Assembly (NCBI RefSeq): GCF_002165375.2
Contig: NZ_CP032134.1
Coordinates: 124,001 to 188,000, forward strand
Direction of reading: 5' to 3'
Length of the DNA: 64,000 nucleotides
From: Acinetobacter chinensis
GTDB lineage: Bacteria; Pseudomonadota; Gammaproteobacteria; Pseudomonadales; Moraxellaceae
Shown: positions 24,426 through 33,969 of the stretch, one piece after another
Position numbering within the stretch: the first letter of the stretch is position 1
How the letters are laid out: each line of letters begins with the position of its first letter
Notes under the pieces: generated by a model
What the model saw: only the letters and a program-made list of their open reading frames with translations
Database searches by the model: none
What the model was told of the DNA's origin: nothing
Made by a program: the position numbers and the translations under genes

Positions 24426-25325
24426 ATGAATACAGGACTGTATTTACTGGTGGTGCTGATCTGGGGAACCACATGGATTGCCATTACGGCCCAGCATGGT
24501 CAGTTCAGTCCCGTGGTCGGAGTGTTCTGGCGTTTTGCCATTGCGGCAGTTTTGCTCATGTCCTTTTTATGTCTTACAGGGAGGTTAAGACGTCTGTCCA
24601 GCACCGATCATCTGTACTGTTTTTTACAGGGGCTGTGCGTTTTTGGCTTTAATTTTATCTGTTTCTACAGCGCCGTGGCTTATATCAACAGCGGCCTGGA
24701 GTCGGTGATTTTTTCCATGGCCGTGCTGTTTAATGCCATCAATAACCGAATTTTCTTTAAACAGAAAGTGTCTATTTATTTTGTTCCTGCTGCTGTGTGT
24801 GGGCTGGTCGGCATCGTGGCTATTTTCTGGCATGACCTTATCACGACCCGGTTACAATGGCATACATTGCTTGGTATTGCGCTGTGTATGCTGGGTACTT
24901 ATGGATTTTCACTGGGCAATATGATCAGTATCCGTCATCAGAAACAACAGCTGGATGTGGCGAGTACCAATGCTTACGGCATGCTGTACGGTGCAGGTTT
25001 CATGGGGATTATTGCGGCGTTGATGGGGCAGGAATTTTTGCCTGAAGTTTCGGTACAGGCACTGGTGGCACTAGGTTATTTGGCTGTGTTTGGTTCAATT
25101 ATTGGCTTCGCTGCTTATTTTGTGCTTATTGGTCGGATAGGTGCGGGTAAGGCAGCATACAGTACCTTGCTGTTTCCACTGGTTGCTTTAAGTATTTCGA
25201 CGGTCTGGGAAAATTATCAGTGGCATGCTGGTGCAGTTGTGGGTGTTGCCTGTATTTTACTGGGGAATTATATTCTTTTTAAACAGCCGAAATGGGTCGT
25301 TGCTTTAGCAGGAAGAAGGTCTTGA
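24426..25325 (+). CDS. EamA/DMT family transporter
   Basis: 299 aa from the ATG at 24426. Ten hydrophobic segments in two EamA repeats; the start LYLLVVLIWGTTWIAI is the family signature, and FWRFAIAAVLL follows. Drug/metabolite transporters of this type export small metabolites or amino acids. The divergent AraC regulator suggests inducible expression. Ends at a bidirectional terminator. Confidence 0.9.
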   Translation: MNTGLYLLVVLIWGTTWIAITAQHGQFSPVVGVFWRFAIAAVLLMSFLCLTGRLRRLSSTDHLYCFLQGLCVFGFNFICFYSAVAYINSGLESVIFSMAVLFNAINNRIFFKQKVSIYFVPAAVCGLVGIVAIFWHDLITTRLQWHTLLGIALCMLGTYGFSLGNMISIRHQKQQLDVASTNAYGMLYGAGFMGIIAALMGQEFLPEVSVQALVALGYLAVFGSIIGFAAYFVLIGRIGAGKAAYSTLLFPLVALSISTVWENYQWHAGAVVGVACILLGNYILFKQPKWVVALAGRRS

Positions 25326-25353
25326 ATTAAAAGAGCATTGATGAAAGCGCAAT

Positions 25354-25382
25354 AAAAAAGCAATCCATTCGGATTGCTTTTT
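25354..25382. terminator. Bidirectional intrinsic terminator
   Basis: AAAAAGCAATCC/GGATTGCTTTTT, a perfect 12-bp stem with a 4-nt loop between the convergent DMT and SPOR genes. Confidence 0.85.
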
Positions 25383-25414
25383 CAGTTCTGAAAATCTGTT
25401 CTGATCATTAAAAA

Positions 25415-26014
25415 TCAGCGTTTGACCACAATCGAATCGATTCCACTGTGTTGCAGGGTTTGCTGTGCAAGTACGGCTGCTTCCTGGGATTCGTATGGTC
25501 CTGAAATCACACGGTACCAGGTCTGTCCGCCTTCTGTTGTTTTCATCACATCAGCTGACAGACCATTTAAGATAATTTCCGCACGACGGGCATCTGCACT
25601 GTCTGGATCAGGATAACTGCGAACCTGAAGAATATAACTGGTCTGGTGTGCAGGTGCAGCTGTGTCATCACCCTCAGCGGTTATTTCTTCAGTGGTATTG
25701 TCCGGAGCTTCGACAATCACGACAGCACCTCTGTCTTTCGTTTCAGGAATCGCCTGGTCAGGAATCGGTGTCACCTGTTGCTGTGGCAACAGGTCATAGA
25801 AGCGATAATCCTTGTTGGTTTCTTCCTGATAATGAGTCGATGTGACTTCATTGGTCTTCGGCTTTACAGGTTCCCAGGGCTTCCAGAGCATCAGTGCAAC
25901 TGCAAAACACATCACGATCAGAATGACGACAAGTGTACCTAACCATGCAGGAATCAATGGCTTTTTAGGTTTGTTTGGTCGTTCTGATACACCACGTTGC
26001 GTTTTTCCAAACAC
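25415..26014 (-). CDS. SPOR-domain cell-division-type protein (FtsN-like)
   Basis: 199 aa. A short cytoplasmic Lys-rich N-terminus is followed by one membrane helix (about residues 25-46, LGTLVVILIVMCFAVALML), an acidic, low-complexity periplasmic linker, and a C-terminal SPOR domain (about 125-199, YILQVRSYPDPDSADARR...WYRVISGPYES). SPOR domains bind denuded glycan at the septum. Its place directly after argS is the typical position of ftsN-like genes in Acinetobacter relatives. It is shorter than E. coli FtsN. Confidence 0.85.
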   Translation of the reverse strand: MFGKTQRGVSERPNKPKKPLIPAWLGTLVVILIVMCFAVALMLWKPWEPVKPKTNEVTSTHYQEETNKDYRFYDLLPQQQVTPIPDQAIPETKDRGAVVIVEAPDNTTEEITAEGDDTAAPAHQTSYILQVRSYPDPDSADARRAEIILNGLSADVMKTTEGGQTWYRVISGPYESQEAAVLAQQTLQHSGIDSIVVKR

Positions 26015-26041
26015 TGGGATTTCCTCTGGTTTTTTTATGGT

Positions 26042-27847
26042 TTACATTTCATAAGGTGCTGAAACACCGAGTAATGTTAAACCATTTTTCAGCACTTGTT
26101 GTACATTTATTGATAACAGCAGACGCGCCTGAGATAAAGCAATATTCTGCTCATCCAGCACTTTGGCATCATCCAGGTTGTACCAGCCATGGAACAGTGC
26201 AGCAAGTTCCTTCAGGTAGTTACCAACCTGATGAGGTTCATAGCTGTTGGCAGCACGCACGACAATTTCAGGATAGGCAGCCAGTTTCGCCAGAATTTCT
26301 GTTTCAGCTTCAAGACTCAGTAATGAAACATCGTAGGCATCAGGCGAATTACGGTCAAAAGCAATGCCTTTCTCAGGTGCTTTCAGATCGACCATACGGT
26401 TGACACGGGCATGTGCATACTGAATGTAATACACGGCATTATCTTTACTTTGTGAAACTGCAAGGTCTAAGTCAAAGTCAATGTGCTGTTCTGATTTACG
26501 CATCACATAATAGAAACGTGCGGCATCATTACCGACTTCTTTACGCAGGTCACGTAAAGTCACGAACTGACCTGAACGGGAAGACATCTGAACCATTTCA
26601 CCGCCACGCCACAGGCTCACGAACTGAACCAGCAGAACAGTCAGTTTTTTCGAGTCATAACCCATTGCATCAATGGCAGCTTTTACGCGGGCAATATAAC
26701 CGTGGTGGTCAGAACCCCAGATATCAATGATATCGGTATAACCACGTTGCAGTTTATTTAAATGATAGGCAATGTCAGACGCAAAATAAGTAGTCTGACC
26801 GTTACGGCGTTTCACTACACGGTCTTTTTCATCGCCAAATTCAGTTGATTTGAACCAGATATTTCCATCTTTTTCATAGAGGAAACCACGTTGATCCAGG
26901 GTCTGCAGAGCTTCATCAATTTTTTCAGTTAATGATGCTTCACTGAACCATTTGTCAAAACTTACGCCAAACTCGCCCAGGTCATCTTTAATGTCATCCA
27001 GAATGGCATGCAGTGCTGCCTGATGGAAAACACGATAACCTTCACCGGTCAGATTCTGAGAATTGTGAATCAGACCATCAATATGTTTTTCTTTATCGCC
27101 TGAAAGGACAACTTTGTTGCCATCGGCATCCAGTTCTTCAGCATACTGAACATCTTCAGGGACATCTTTGTACACGTCAGCAACAGGGCGTACATAGGCA
27201 TCGCCATCTTTATCAATGATGCTCTGTGCGATTTCCTTAACATAGTTACCCTGATAGGCATTTTTAGGGAATACAAGTTCCTGACCTGTAAGCTCTAAAT
27301 AACGCAGGTATGTAGAGGTCGCAAGGATGTCCATCTGACGGCCTGCATCATTGACATAATATTCGCGGTCAACTGTTGCGCCAGTTGCTTCAAGCAGATT
27401 GGCAACGGTCATACCATAGGCAGCACCACGTCCATGACCCACGTGCAGACTTGACGTCGGGTTGGCTGAAACAAATTCAACCTGAATGCGTTTAGCAGCA
27501 TTTGCCTGAGTTTTACCAAAGCTGTCTTTTTGTGCCTGAATCTGATTCAGTACAGCAAAACGCTGGTCTGCATTTAAAAAGAAGTTGATAAAACCGGGAC
27601 CTGCAATTTCTGCTTTGGAAATATCAGCAACTTCAGGAAGGCTGGACAGGATTTTTTCCGCCAGATCACGAGGCTTCATCGCAGCAGCTTTGGAGCCGAT
27701 CATTGCGATATTGGACGCAAAGTCGCCGTGACTTCGGTCTTTGGTACGTGTCAAAGTACTTGTATTGTTCCAGTCGGATGGAAGTACACCTTCAGCCTGA
27801 AGGGATTGCACCGCATGATCGAGAGCTGCTTGGATTGCCGTATTCAT
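26042..27847 (-). CDS. argS: Arginine--tRNA ligase
   Basis: 601 aa class I aminoacyl-tRNA synthetase. It has an N-terminal Add-1 domain, the HIGH-type motif HVGHGRG within NPTSSLHVGHGRGAAYG, a KMSKS-equivalent (QMSSRSGQFVTL; ArgS enzymes often lack a canonical one), and a C-terminal DALR anticodon-binding domain (RVNRMVDL through the C-terminus). It charges tRNA-Arg. The SPOR gene follows 27 bp downstream. Confidence 0.97.
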   Translation of the reverse strand: MNTAIQAALDHAVQSLQAEGVLPSDWNNTSTLTRTKDRSHGDFASNIAMIGSKAAAMKPRDLAEKILSSLPEVADISKAEIAGPGFINFFLNADQRFAVLNQIQAQKDSFGKTQANAAKRIQVEFVSANPTSSLHVGHGRGAAYGMTVANLLEATGATVDREYYVNDAGRQMDILATSTYLRYLELTGQELVFPKNAYQGNYVKEIAQSIIDKDGDAYVRPVADVYKDVPEDVQYAEELDADGNKVVLSGDKEKHIDGLIHNSQNLTGEGYRVFHQAALHAILDDIKDDLGEFGVSFDKWFSEASLTEKIDEALQTLDQRGFLYEKDGNIWFKSTEFGDEKDRVVKRRNGQTTYFASDIAYHLNKLQRGYTDIIDIWGSDHHGYIARVKAAIDAMGYDSKKLTVLLVQFVSLWRGGEMVQMSSRSGQFVTLRDLRKEVGNDAARFYYVMRKSEQHIDFDLDLAVSQSKDNAVYYIQYAHARVNRMVDLKAPEKGIAFDRNSPDAYDVSLLSLEAETEILAKLAAYPEIVVRAANSYEPHQVGNYLKELAALFHGWYNLDDAKVLDEQNIALSQARLLLSINVQQVLKNGLTLLGVSAPYEM

Positions 27848-28208
27848 AATCAGTCGAAAAATAAATGTCGCAGAAAAACGCTAAATATAACAAATTTCGG
27901 GCTGTTTAGGGGAATGCATTTGTACAGGATAATATTTATTCTGCATAACATTGAAAAAACAGTTCTGTTAGTCAGATGCCATGAAAAAAGACCGGATCTG
28001 ATGGCTTTGAGTCATAGGTATTTTCTTTGAAAAATATAGGCAGCGTTATTTTTGAGCATTGTGGAACAATGAAGTTATCATTGTGTAAAATACTGCACAT
28101 ATCATTATCACGTATCTAAATGCCAGTAAGCCTGCAAATAGGCTTAAGCTAGTCTAAGACTAAAGTGGAATAAAGCAGTAACCATTGTCCACTGAACTGA
28201 GAATGGAA
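27848..28208. other. Divergent intergenic region argS/maeA
   Basis: About 360 bp without a credible gene, carrying the divergent promoters. A short dyad CATTGT-GGA-ACAATG (28057-28071) with a third CATTGT at 28079 may be an operator for maeA. A small AGCCT...AGGCT hairpin lies near 28131. Confidence 0.4.
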
Positions 28209-29906
28209 ATGACGACCGAAAATTTAAATAAACACCCTTTATATATTCATTATGCCGGCAATGCACTGCTGGAACTTCCTCTGCTGAACAAAGGCTCTGC
28301 ATTTACAGAGCAGGAACGTACCAATTTTAATCTGCATGGACTGATTCCTCATGTGACGGAAAGTATTGAAGAACAGAGCGAGCGTTCATGGCAGCAGTAC
28401 TGTTCTTTCAATGAAGCGATCAATAAGCATATTTATTTACGGAATATCCAGGACACCAACGAAACGCTGTTTTATCACCTGATTGAAAATCATCTTAGTG
28501 AAATGATGCCAATTATCTACACGCCAACTGTGGGTGAGGCATGTCAGCGTTTTTCAGATATTTACCGTCGTCACCGTGGGGTATTTGTTTCCTATCCTGA
28601 CCGTAAGCACATTGATGAAATCATTCATAATATTAACCGTAAAAACGTGAAAGTGATTGTGATTACAGATGGTGAGCGGATTCTGGGATTGGGTGATCAG
28701 GGGATAGGAGGTATGGGAATCCCAATTGGGAAACTGTCGCTGTATACCGCCTGTGGTGGTATCAGTCCTGCCTATACATTACCGATCACACTGGATGTAG
28801 GAACCAATAATCAGCAGTTGCTTGATGATCCACTGTATATGGGCTGGGCGCAGCCACGGATCAGTGGTGATGAATACTATGCCTTTGTGGACGAAGTGCT
28901 TGCAGCAGTTAAACGCCGCTGGCCAAAAGCACTGGTTCAGTTTGAAGATTTTGCTCAGAAAAATGCCATGCCTTTGCTGGAAAAATACCGTGACCAGATC
29001 TGCTGTTTCAATGATGATATTCAGGGAACGGCTGCTGTTTCTGTCGGTACGTTGATCGCAGCGAGCCGTGCGGCCGGTAAGCAGTTGAAAGATCAGACCA
29101 TTACTTTCCTGGGGGCAGGTTCGGCAGGTTGTGGTATCGCTGAACAGATCATTGCACAGATGGTGGCAGAAGGGCTGACGGATGCAGAAGCTCGTGCACG
29201 TGTGTATATGGTGGATCGTTTTGGTTTATTGACAGAAAACCAGCCCAATCTGCTGAATTTCCAGGCGCGCCTGGTTCAGAAAGTGGATGCTGTTGCGGAC
29301 TGGGCAAGTGTTGAAGGCAACATTTCACTACTCGATGTTGTGAAAAATGCCAAGCCAACAGTGCTGATTGGTGTGTCAGGTCAGCCAGGATTATTTACCG
29401 AAGAAATTATTAAAATGATGGCAGCACACTGTGAATATCCGGTGATCCTGCCATTGTCCAACCCGACATCTCAGGTAGAAGCAATACCATCTGATATTCT
29501 GCAATGGACAGAAGGCAGAGCACTGATTGCGACAGGAAGCCCTTTTACACCGGTCAATTATCAGGGGGAAACCCATAATATTTCGCAGTGTAATAACTCG
29601 TATATTTTCCCAGGCATTGGTCTGGGGGTTGTGGCTGCCGGTGCGACCCGTGTGACAGACAATATGCTGATGGTATCAAGCACTGCCCTGGCGGACTGTT
29701 CTCCAAAACTGAACAATCCTGAGGCAGACTTATTACCGGATCTGAATGAACTGCAGGCAGTTTCCAGAATCATTGCATTTAAAGTGGCAAAAGCAGCCAT
29801 GGCAGATGGTGTCGCAGTACAGATTTCAGATGAGCAGTTACATAAGGCAATTGAAGATAATTTCTGGAAACCGGCTTACAGAAATTACAAACGTGTTCCT
29901 TTCTAA
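28209..29906 (+). CDS. maeA: NAD-dependent malic enzyme
   Basis: 565 aa from the ATG at 28209, the same length as E. coli MaeA; earlier in-frame TTG/ATG codons have worse Shine-Dalgarno spacing. It decarboxylates malate to pyruvate with NAD reduction. Seen: MPIIYTPTVGEACQ, ITDGERILGLGDQGIGGMGIP, CFNDDIQGTAAV (metal-binding region), the NAD-binding FLGAGSAGCGIAEQ, and PLSNPTSQVEA. A strong terminator follows. Also named sfcA. Confidence 0.95.
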   Translation: MTTENLNKHPLYIHYAGNALLELPLLNKGSAFTEQERTNFNLHGLIPHVTESIEEQSERSWQQYCSFNEAINKHIYLRNIQDTNETLFYHLIENHLSEMMPIIYTPTVGEACQRFSDIYRRHRGVFVSYPDRKHIDEIIHNINRKNVKVIVITDGERILGLGDQGIGGMGIPIGKLSLYTACGGISPAYTLPITLDVGTNNQQLLDDPLYMGWAQPRISGDEYYAFVDEVLAAVKRRWPKALVQFEDFAQKNAMPLLEKYRDQICCFNDDIQGTAAVSVGTLIAASRAAGKQLKDQTITFLGAGSAGCGIAEQIIAQMVAEGLTDAEARARVYMVDRFGLLTENQPNLLNFQARLVQKVDAVADWASVEGNISLLDVVKNAKPTVLIGVSGQPGLFTEEIIKMMAAHCEYPVILPLSNPTSQVEAIPSDILQWTEGRALIATGSPFTPVNYQGETHNISQCNNSYIFPGIGLGVVAAGATRVTDNMLMVSSTALADCSPKLNNPEADLLPDLNELQAVSRIIAFKVAKAAMADGVAVQISDEQLHKAIEDNFWKPAYRNYKRVPF

Positions 29907-29927
29907 CTGGAACTGAATCACAGAATT

Positions 29928-29958
29928 AAAAAAGAGGAGTGAAATACTCCTCTTTTTT
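29928..29958 (+). terminator. Intrinsic terminator after maeA
   Basis: AAAAAAGAGGAGT/ACTCCTCTTTTTT, a 13-bp perfect stem with a 5-nt loop. Confidence 0.85.
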
Positions 29959-30054
29959 ATGTTTTAAAATCATTCATTTATATCTAGACGACCTAAAAAA
30001 CATTGCATAGAATGCAGCCATAATTATTAGATTTACTTACAACAATAAAACTCT

Positions 30055-33000
30055 ATGATAAATACAATTCATAACATGCTGGAAAGCATGGGGCTTGGTG
30101 CGCAAAGACGTGCACTACATCTGACTTTTTCCAGTGACACTTTAAACGCCCAGGTCTTTATACAGCGTATCGAAGGACAGCATTTTATTAATCAGGGGCT
30201 GAAAGCCGAAATTATCTGTCTGTCCACCCATGCTCATATCCCCTTAAAAAGTTTTATTGCAGTGCAGGCTGCTGTAGATCAGGTCACAGACAGTGGTGAG
30301 TTGTTCCGTACCACTGGAATTATCACTGCCGTCAGTCAGGGGCAGAGTGATGGGGCTTTGACCCTGTACAAACTGACCCTGGAAGATGCCACTTCGCTTT
30401 GGCATAAGCGTCGTAACAGCCGCGTTTTCATGAATAAAAGTATCCGTGAGATCAGTGAAACACTGTTCAGTGAATGGCAGAGTAAAAGTCCATTATTTGC
30501 AGCTGCTCTGAGCCTGGACACTGAAGGTCTTGAAAATACAGATGAAATCCGTCCATTTGTGATGCAGTCCAATGAAACGGATTATGAATTTCTGACCCGT
30601 TTATGGCGTAGTGAAGGGATTTCGTGGCTGGTGGATGAAGCACAGCATAAAGTGGTTCGGTCAGCTGTTCCGATACAGCCCCAAAAATTGAGACTGCTCA
30701 ATCATAACAATGCTTACTCAGCGCTGGAGCGGGGGCATATCCGCTTTCATCGGAGTCATGCTGCTGAAAATTCTGACACAGTCTCGTCTTTTACAGGGCA
30801 TCGAAGTTTACAGTCCTCCTCCGTTCAGGCACAGCGGTGGCAGTCGGAACAGCTGACACGAGATCAGTCTGATGGTTTGCTGAGTCATCATTTACACAGT
30901 GATTCACAGGCAAATGAGAGCCTGAATCTGGAACAGGCATGGACACTCAGTCCTGCATGGACAGCAGATTTAAAGGGTGATGATCAGGCATCGCAATCAG
31001 GTCGCCAGCAGCTGGATAAACTGAATCGGCAATGGTCAGATTATTATGATTTACAGTCACGTTATTTTACTGCGGTCAGTAGTGTGCGTGATGCGCAGCC
31101 TGGCTACTGGTTTGAGTTGACAGGTCATTCCGAAATTGATCAGCATGAGAGCGTAGACCGTGAATTCCTGATTCTTGGAAAACAGTTTTTTAATCAGAAT
31201 AACCTGCCCAAAGATCTCACCGCACAACTCTCTGCATTACTGGAGGTCAGCCACTGGAATATCAAAGCTGAACAGCGGCAGGCATGTGAACTGAAACTGA
31301 TCCGTCGCAGTATTTCAGTTGTTCCGGAATATAACCCTTTAATTCACAGACCATCAGCACATCCCCAGCGTGCCCGTGTAGTTGGACCCGAGGGGGAGAG
31401 CATTTATGTGGATGCCTGGGGACGTATCAAAGTCCGCTTTATGTTTACCCGTGCAGATGATCATCAGCATGATGGCGGAGCAGGAACAAATGACAATGAC
31501 ACAGATTCGGCATGGGTCGATGTACTGACGCCGTGGGCTGGTGATGGTTATGGTGCCCGGTTTCATCCCCGTATTGGTGAGCTGGTGGTGATCGACTTTT
31601 TTGATGGAAACGTTGACCGTCCATTTGTGGTGGGTCGGATACATGAAGCTGAACGTCACCACACCATGTTTGACCTCAAGGGGCAGCTGCCTGACAGTAA
31701 AAAACTTAGTGGAATCCGCTCTTCTGAAGTCGGAGGTTCAGGTTTCAATCAGCTTAGATTTGATGATACAGCAGGTCAGATCAGCGCACAGTTGCAAAGC
31801 AGTCATGCTGCAACACAGCTGAATCTTGGCAATCTGAGCCATCCAAAAGATAAAGAAATAAGCAATGGGCGAGGGGAAGGTTTTGAGCTTAGAACTGATG
31901 CATTTGGAGCAATGAGGGCAGGTAAAGGCATGCTTATCAGTACCTATGCTCAGGATCAGGCAGTTGCTGATCACCTCGAAGCAGCACAGGCTCAGTCTTT
32001 ACTGAATCAGGGAACTGAACAGATGAAAATGTTAAGCAGCCTGGCTGTCCAGCAGCAGACAGATGCGTTGAGTGTGATCAATCGGCTGCCGAAACTGATT
32101 CAGTCCCTCGAAATGAAAAGTACAGATCATGCATTACAGATGACAGTGGAGTTGTTTAAAAATGCAGTCAGCAGTGATCCACTTTCAGCACTGAAAAACA
32201 GTGGCAGTTTTATCGAAGATATACAGAAATTTGGAAAAGATTCCAAAGATATAGCCCAGGATGTTCTGGACTGTTTCAGTAATGCTCAGGGTGCTGTAGA
32301 AAACCTGAAGAGCTTTATTGAAAATATTGAAGATCATGGAGCTGACATTATTCAGGGCAAGCTGAGTAGTCTGAAAGATCAGCTGGATTCAGATCCGCTG
32401 AATGCACTGAAGAATATCGGAAAGGCGCTTGCCAATATCGAAATGAAGGACTTTGATCTTCAAAGTACCTGTGGAACCTTCAGTAAAGGCAGTCAGCTGA
32501 ATGTCAATCCTGCGCAGGCTCTTGGCACCTTACAGGGGTTTATGGAGGGTTATACCCAGGGGCTTGAAAACAGTAACGATGATAAAAAGATAGAACAGGG
32601 CAAAATTTTCCGTCAGGCTTTAATGCTACTGGCCTCTCCTGCCGGAATTGCATTAACCACACCCGAAGACATTGTTTTACAGGCATCGCAGGATATTGCA
32701 GAAAGCGCTCAGGGGTCGGTCAATATCAGCGCGCAAAAAAATATTGTGCATCATGCCCAGGACAGAATCAGTCTGTTCGCAGCGCAAAAAGGATTCAGTG
32801 CATTTGCAGCAAAAGGCAAAGTTGAGTTACAGGCACAGGATGATGCCATTGAGATGATTGCTCGCAAGGTGATCAAGCTGATTTCTACGGAAGATAAGAT
32901 TGAAATCATCAGTCCAAAGGAAATAGTCCTGACGGCAGGAGGTTCACAATTAAAAATCAATAAAGAAGGTGTTTTTGTTACGACCGGTGGGAAATTTGAG

Positions 33001-33429
33001 GCGAAGGCTGGGCAGCATAGTTTTGTCGGTGGGGAGACTGTCAATGCGCAGTTACCGAAGATGCCTGAGAGTGGAATTTTTAGTAGACGTTTTGATTTCA
33101 AAGACCTTATTTCTACTGAGCTATTGAAAGACGGATTTAAATATAAAGTAATAAATCATTCTAAAAAAACAGAATATATTGGTTTCTTGGATGAGAATGC
33201 ACGCACAGAAAGGGTGTTTAGTGATACCCCTGATAATGTTGAAATTCTTCTGTTAGGTAAATCTGATGACAGTGTCGATAAATTATTATTGATAGAGGAA
33301 AAGATAATGGAAAGCCATAGTTCGGATGAAAATTGTTGTGGAGCAGATGAATATGACGATTTATTATCAAATGAAGAATTATTTGAAAATGAAAATTTAG
33401 ATGAAGATTATAAAAGCTTTGGAAATTAA
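30055..33429 (+). CDS. vgrG: Type VI secretion tip protein VgrG with extended C-terminus
   Basis: 1124 aa. VgrG trimers form the puncturing tip of the T6SS and carry effectors. Residues about 15-400 are the gp27-like base; about 440-535 the gp5 OB-fold (VGPEGESIYVDAWGRIKVRF, GYGARFHPRIGELVVIDFFDGN); about 640-850 a helical insert rich in Gln/Ser; about 856-1005 a DUF2345-type beta-prism (LLASPAGIALTTPEDI). The last ~115 residues are unrelated, acidic (ends NENLDEDYKSFGN) and encoded by markedly AT-rich DNA, so they look like a swapped cargo-docking tail. No core T6SS genes are nearby, making this an orphan vgrG cargo island. Confidence 0.93.
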   Translation: MINTIHNMLESMGLGAQRRALHLTFSSDTLNAQVFIQRIEGQHFINQGLKAEIICLSTHAHIPLKSFIAVQAAVDQVTDSGELFRTTGIITAVSQGQSDGALTLYKLTLEDATSLWHKRRNSRVFMNKSIREISETLFSEWQSKSPLFAAALSLDTEGLENTDEIRPFVMQSNETDYEFLTRLWRSEGISWLVDEAQHKVVRSAVPIQPQKLRLLNHNNAYSALERGHIRFHRSHAAENSDTVSSFTGHRSLQSSSVQAQRWQSEQLTRDQSDGLLSHHLHSDSQANESLNLEQAWTLSPAWTADLKGDDQASQSGRQQLDKLNRQWSDYYDLQSRYFTAVSSVRDAQPGYWFELTGHSEIDQHESVDREFLILGKQFFNQNNLPKDLTAQLSALLEVSHWNIKAEQRQACELKLIRRSISVVPEYNPLIHRPSAHPQRARVVGPEGESIYVDAWGRIKVRFMFTRADDHQHDGGAGTNDNDTDSAWVDVLTPWAGDGYGARFHPRIGELVVIDFFDGNVDRPFVVGRIHEAERHHTMFDLKGQLPDSKKLSGIRSSEVGGSGFNQLRFDDTAGQISAQLQSSHAATQLNLGNLSHPKDKEISNGRGEGFELRTDAFGAMRAGKGMLISTYAQDQAVADHLEAAQAQSLLNQGTEQMKMLSSLAVQQQTDALSVINRLPKLIQSLEMKSTDHALQMTVELFKNAVSSDPLSALKNSGSFIEDIQKFGKDSKDIAQDVLDCFSNAQGAVENLKSFIENIEDHGADIIQGKLSSLKDQLDSDPLNALKNIGKALANIEMKDFDLQSTCGTFSKGSQLNVNPAQALGTLQGFMEGYTQGLENSNDDKKIEQGKIFRQALMLLASPAGIALTTPEDIVLQASQDIAESAQGSVNISAQKNIVHHAQDRISLFAAQKGFSAFAAKGKVELQAQDDAIEMIARKVIKLISTEDKIEIISPKEIVLTAGGSQLKINKEGVFVTTGGKFEAKAGQHSFVGGETVNAQLPKMPESGIFSRRFDFKDLISTELLKDGFKYKVINHSKKTEYIGFLDENARTERVFSDTPDNVEILLLGKSDDSVDKLLLIEEKIMESHSSDENCCGADEYDDLLSNEELFENENLDEDYKSFGN

Positions 33430-33431
33430 AT

Positions 33432-33965
33432 ATGAAATTTATAACTTTTTTAAGATTATTACTTGGTGTTATATTTTTAACTGTAAGTATTAATGTTTTT
33501 GCGGGAAATAGTGAAGGATGCTTTGGTGGTTGGAGTTATCCAATTTTGAATGTGAAGTTATTGGGTGATAAATCCTGTTTAAATATTTGGGAGTTAGGTA
33601 AGGATACTGGTAGTAAAAATAGATTAAGTTTGTTGAAGAGTATGAATTTAAAGGAAAATAATAGCCAGTGGATGTCAACAGGAACATGTGCTGAAGTGAA
33701 ATATAATAACCAAAATTATATGATTTATAATGCGTATTTAAAAGAAGAAAAAAGTGATATTTGGATGATATACAATAATTCAGAAGCATATGCTTATTTT
33801 AGGGAAGTTAAAATCCCAGTAAATGATGGGTTTGATGTGGATTTAAAGTGTGCAAAAATTGGAAAAAATGAAAAAATTAAATATATTTTGAATAGTTATC
33901 TCAAGAAGCAAACTTCTGTAAATTTAAATTTTTATAAGTTGAATGATTGGTATAAGGAAAAATAA
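33432..33965 (+). CDS. Exported small protein, candidate T6SS immunity protein
   Basis: 177 aa beginning 2 bp after the vgrG stop, so translationally coupled to it. Residues 1-24 are a Sec signal peptide (LLLGVIFLTVSINVFAG). The mature part has four Cys (GCFGG, KSCLN, GTCAE, LKCAK), which could form two disulfides in the periplasm. No family recognised. A periplasmic protein encoded between vgrG and a peptidoglycan-targeting effector is where an immunity protein would be expected, but this is inference from position. AT-rich like the rest of the cassette. Confidence 0.7.
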   Translation: MKFITFLRLLLGVIFLTVSINVFAGNSEGCFGGWSYPILNVKLLGDKSCLNIWELGKDTGSKNRLSLLKSMNLKENNSQWMSTGTCAEVKYNNQNYMIYNAYLKEEKSDIWMIYNNSEAYAYFREVKIPVNDGFDVDLKCAKIGKNEKIKYILNSYLKKQTSVNLNFYKLNDWYKEK

Positions 33966-33969
33966 GAAA

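Noticed and set aside
30055..33429. Full T6SS locus
   Set aside because: No tss core genes (sheath, baseplate, membrane complex, ClpV, Hcp) are in the window; only a vgrG cargo island is supported.
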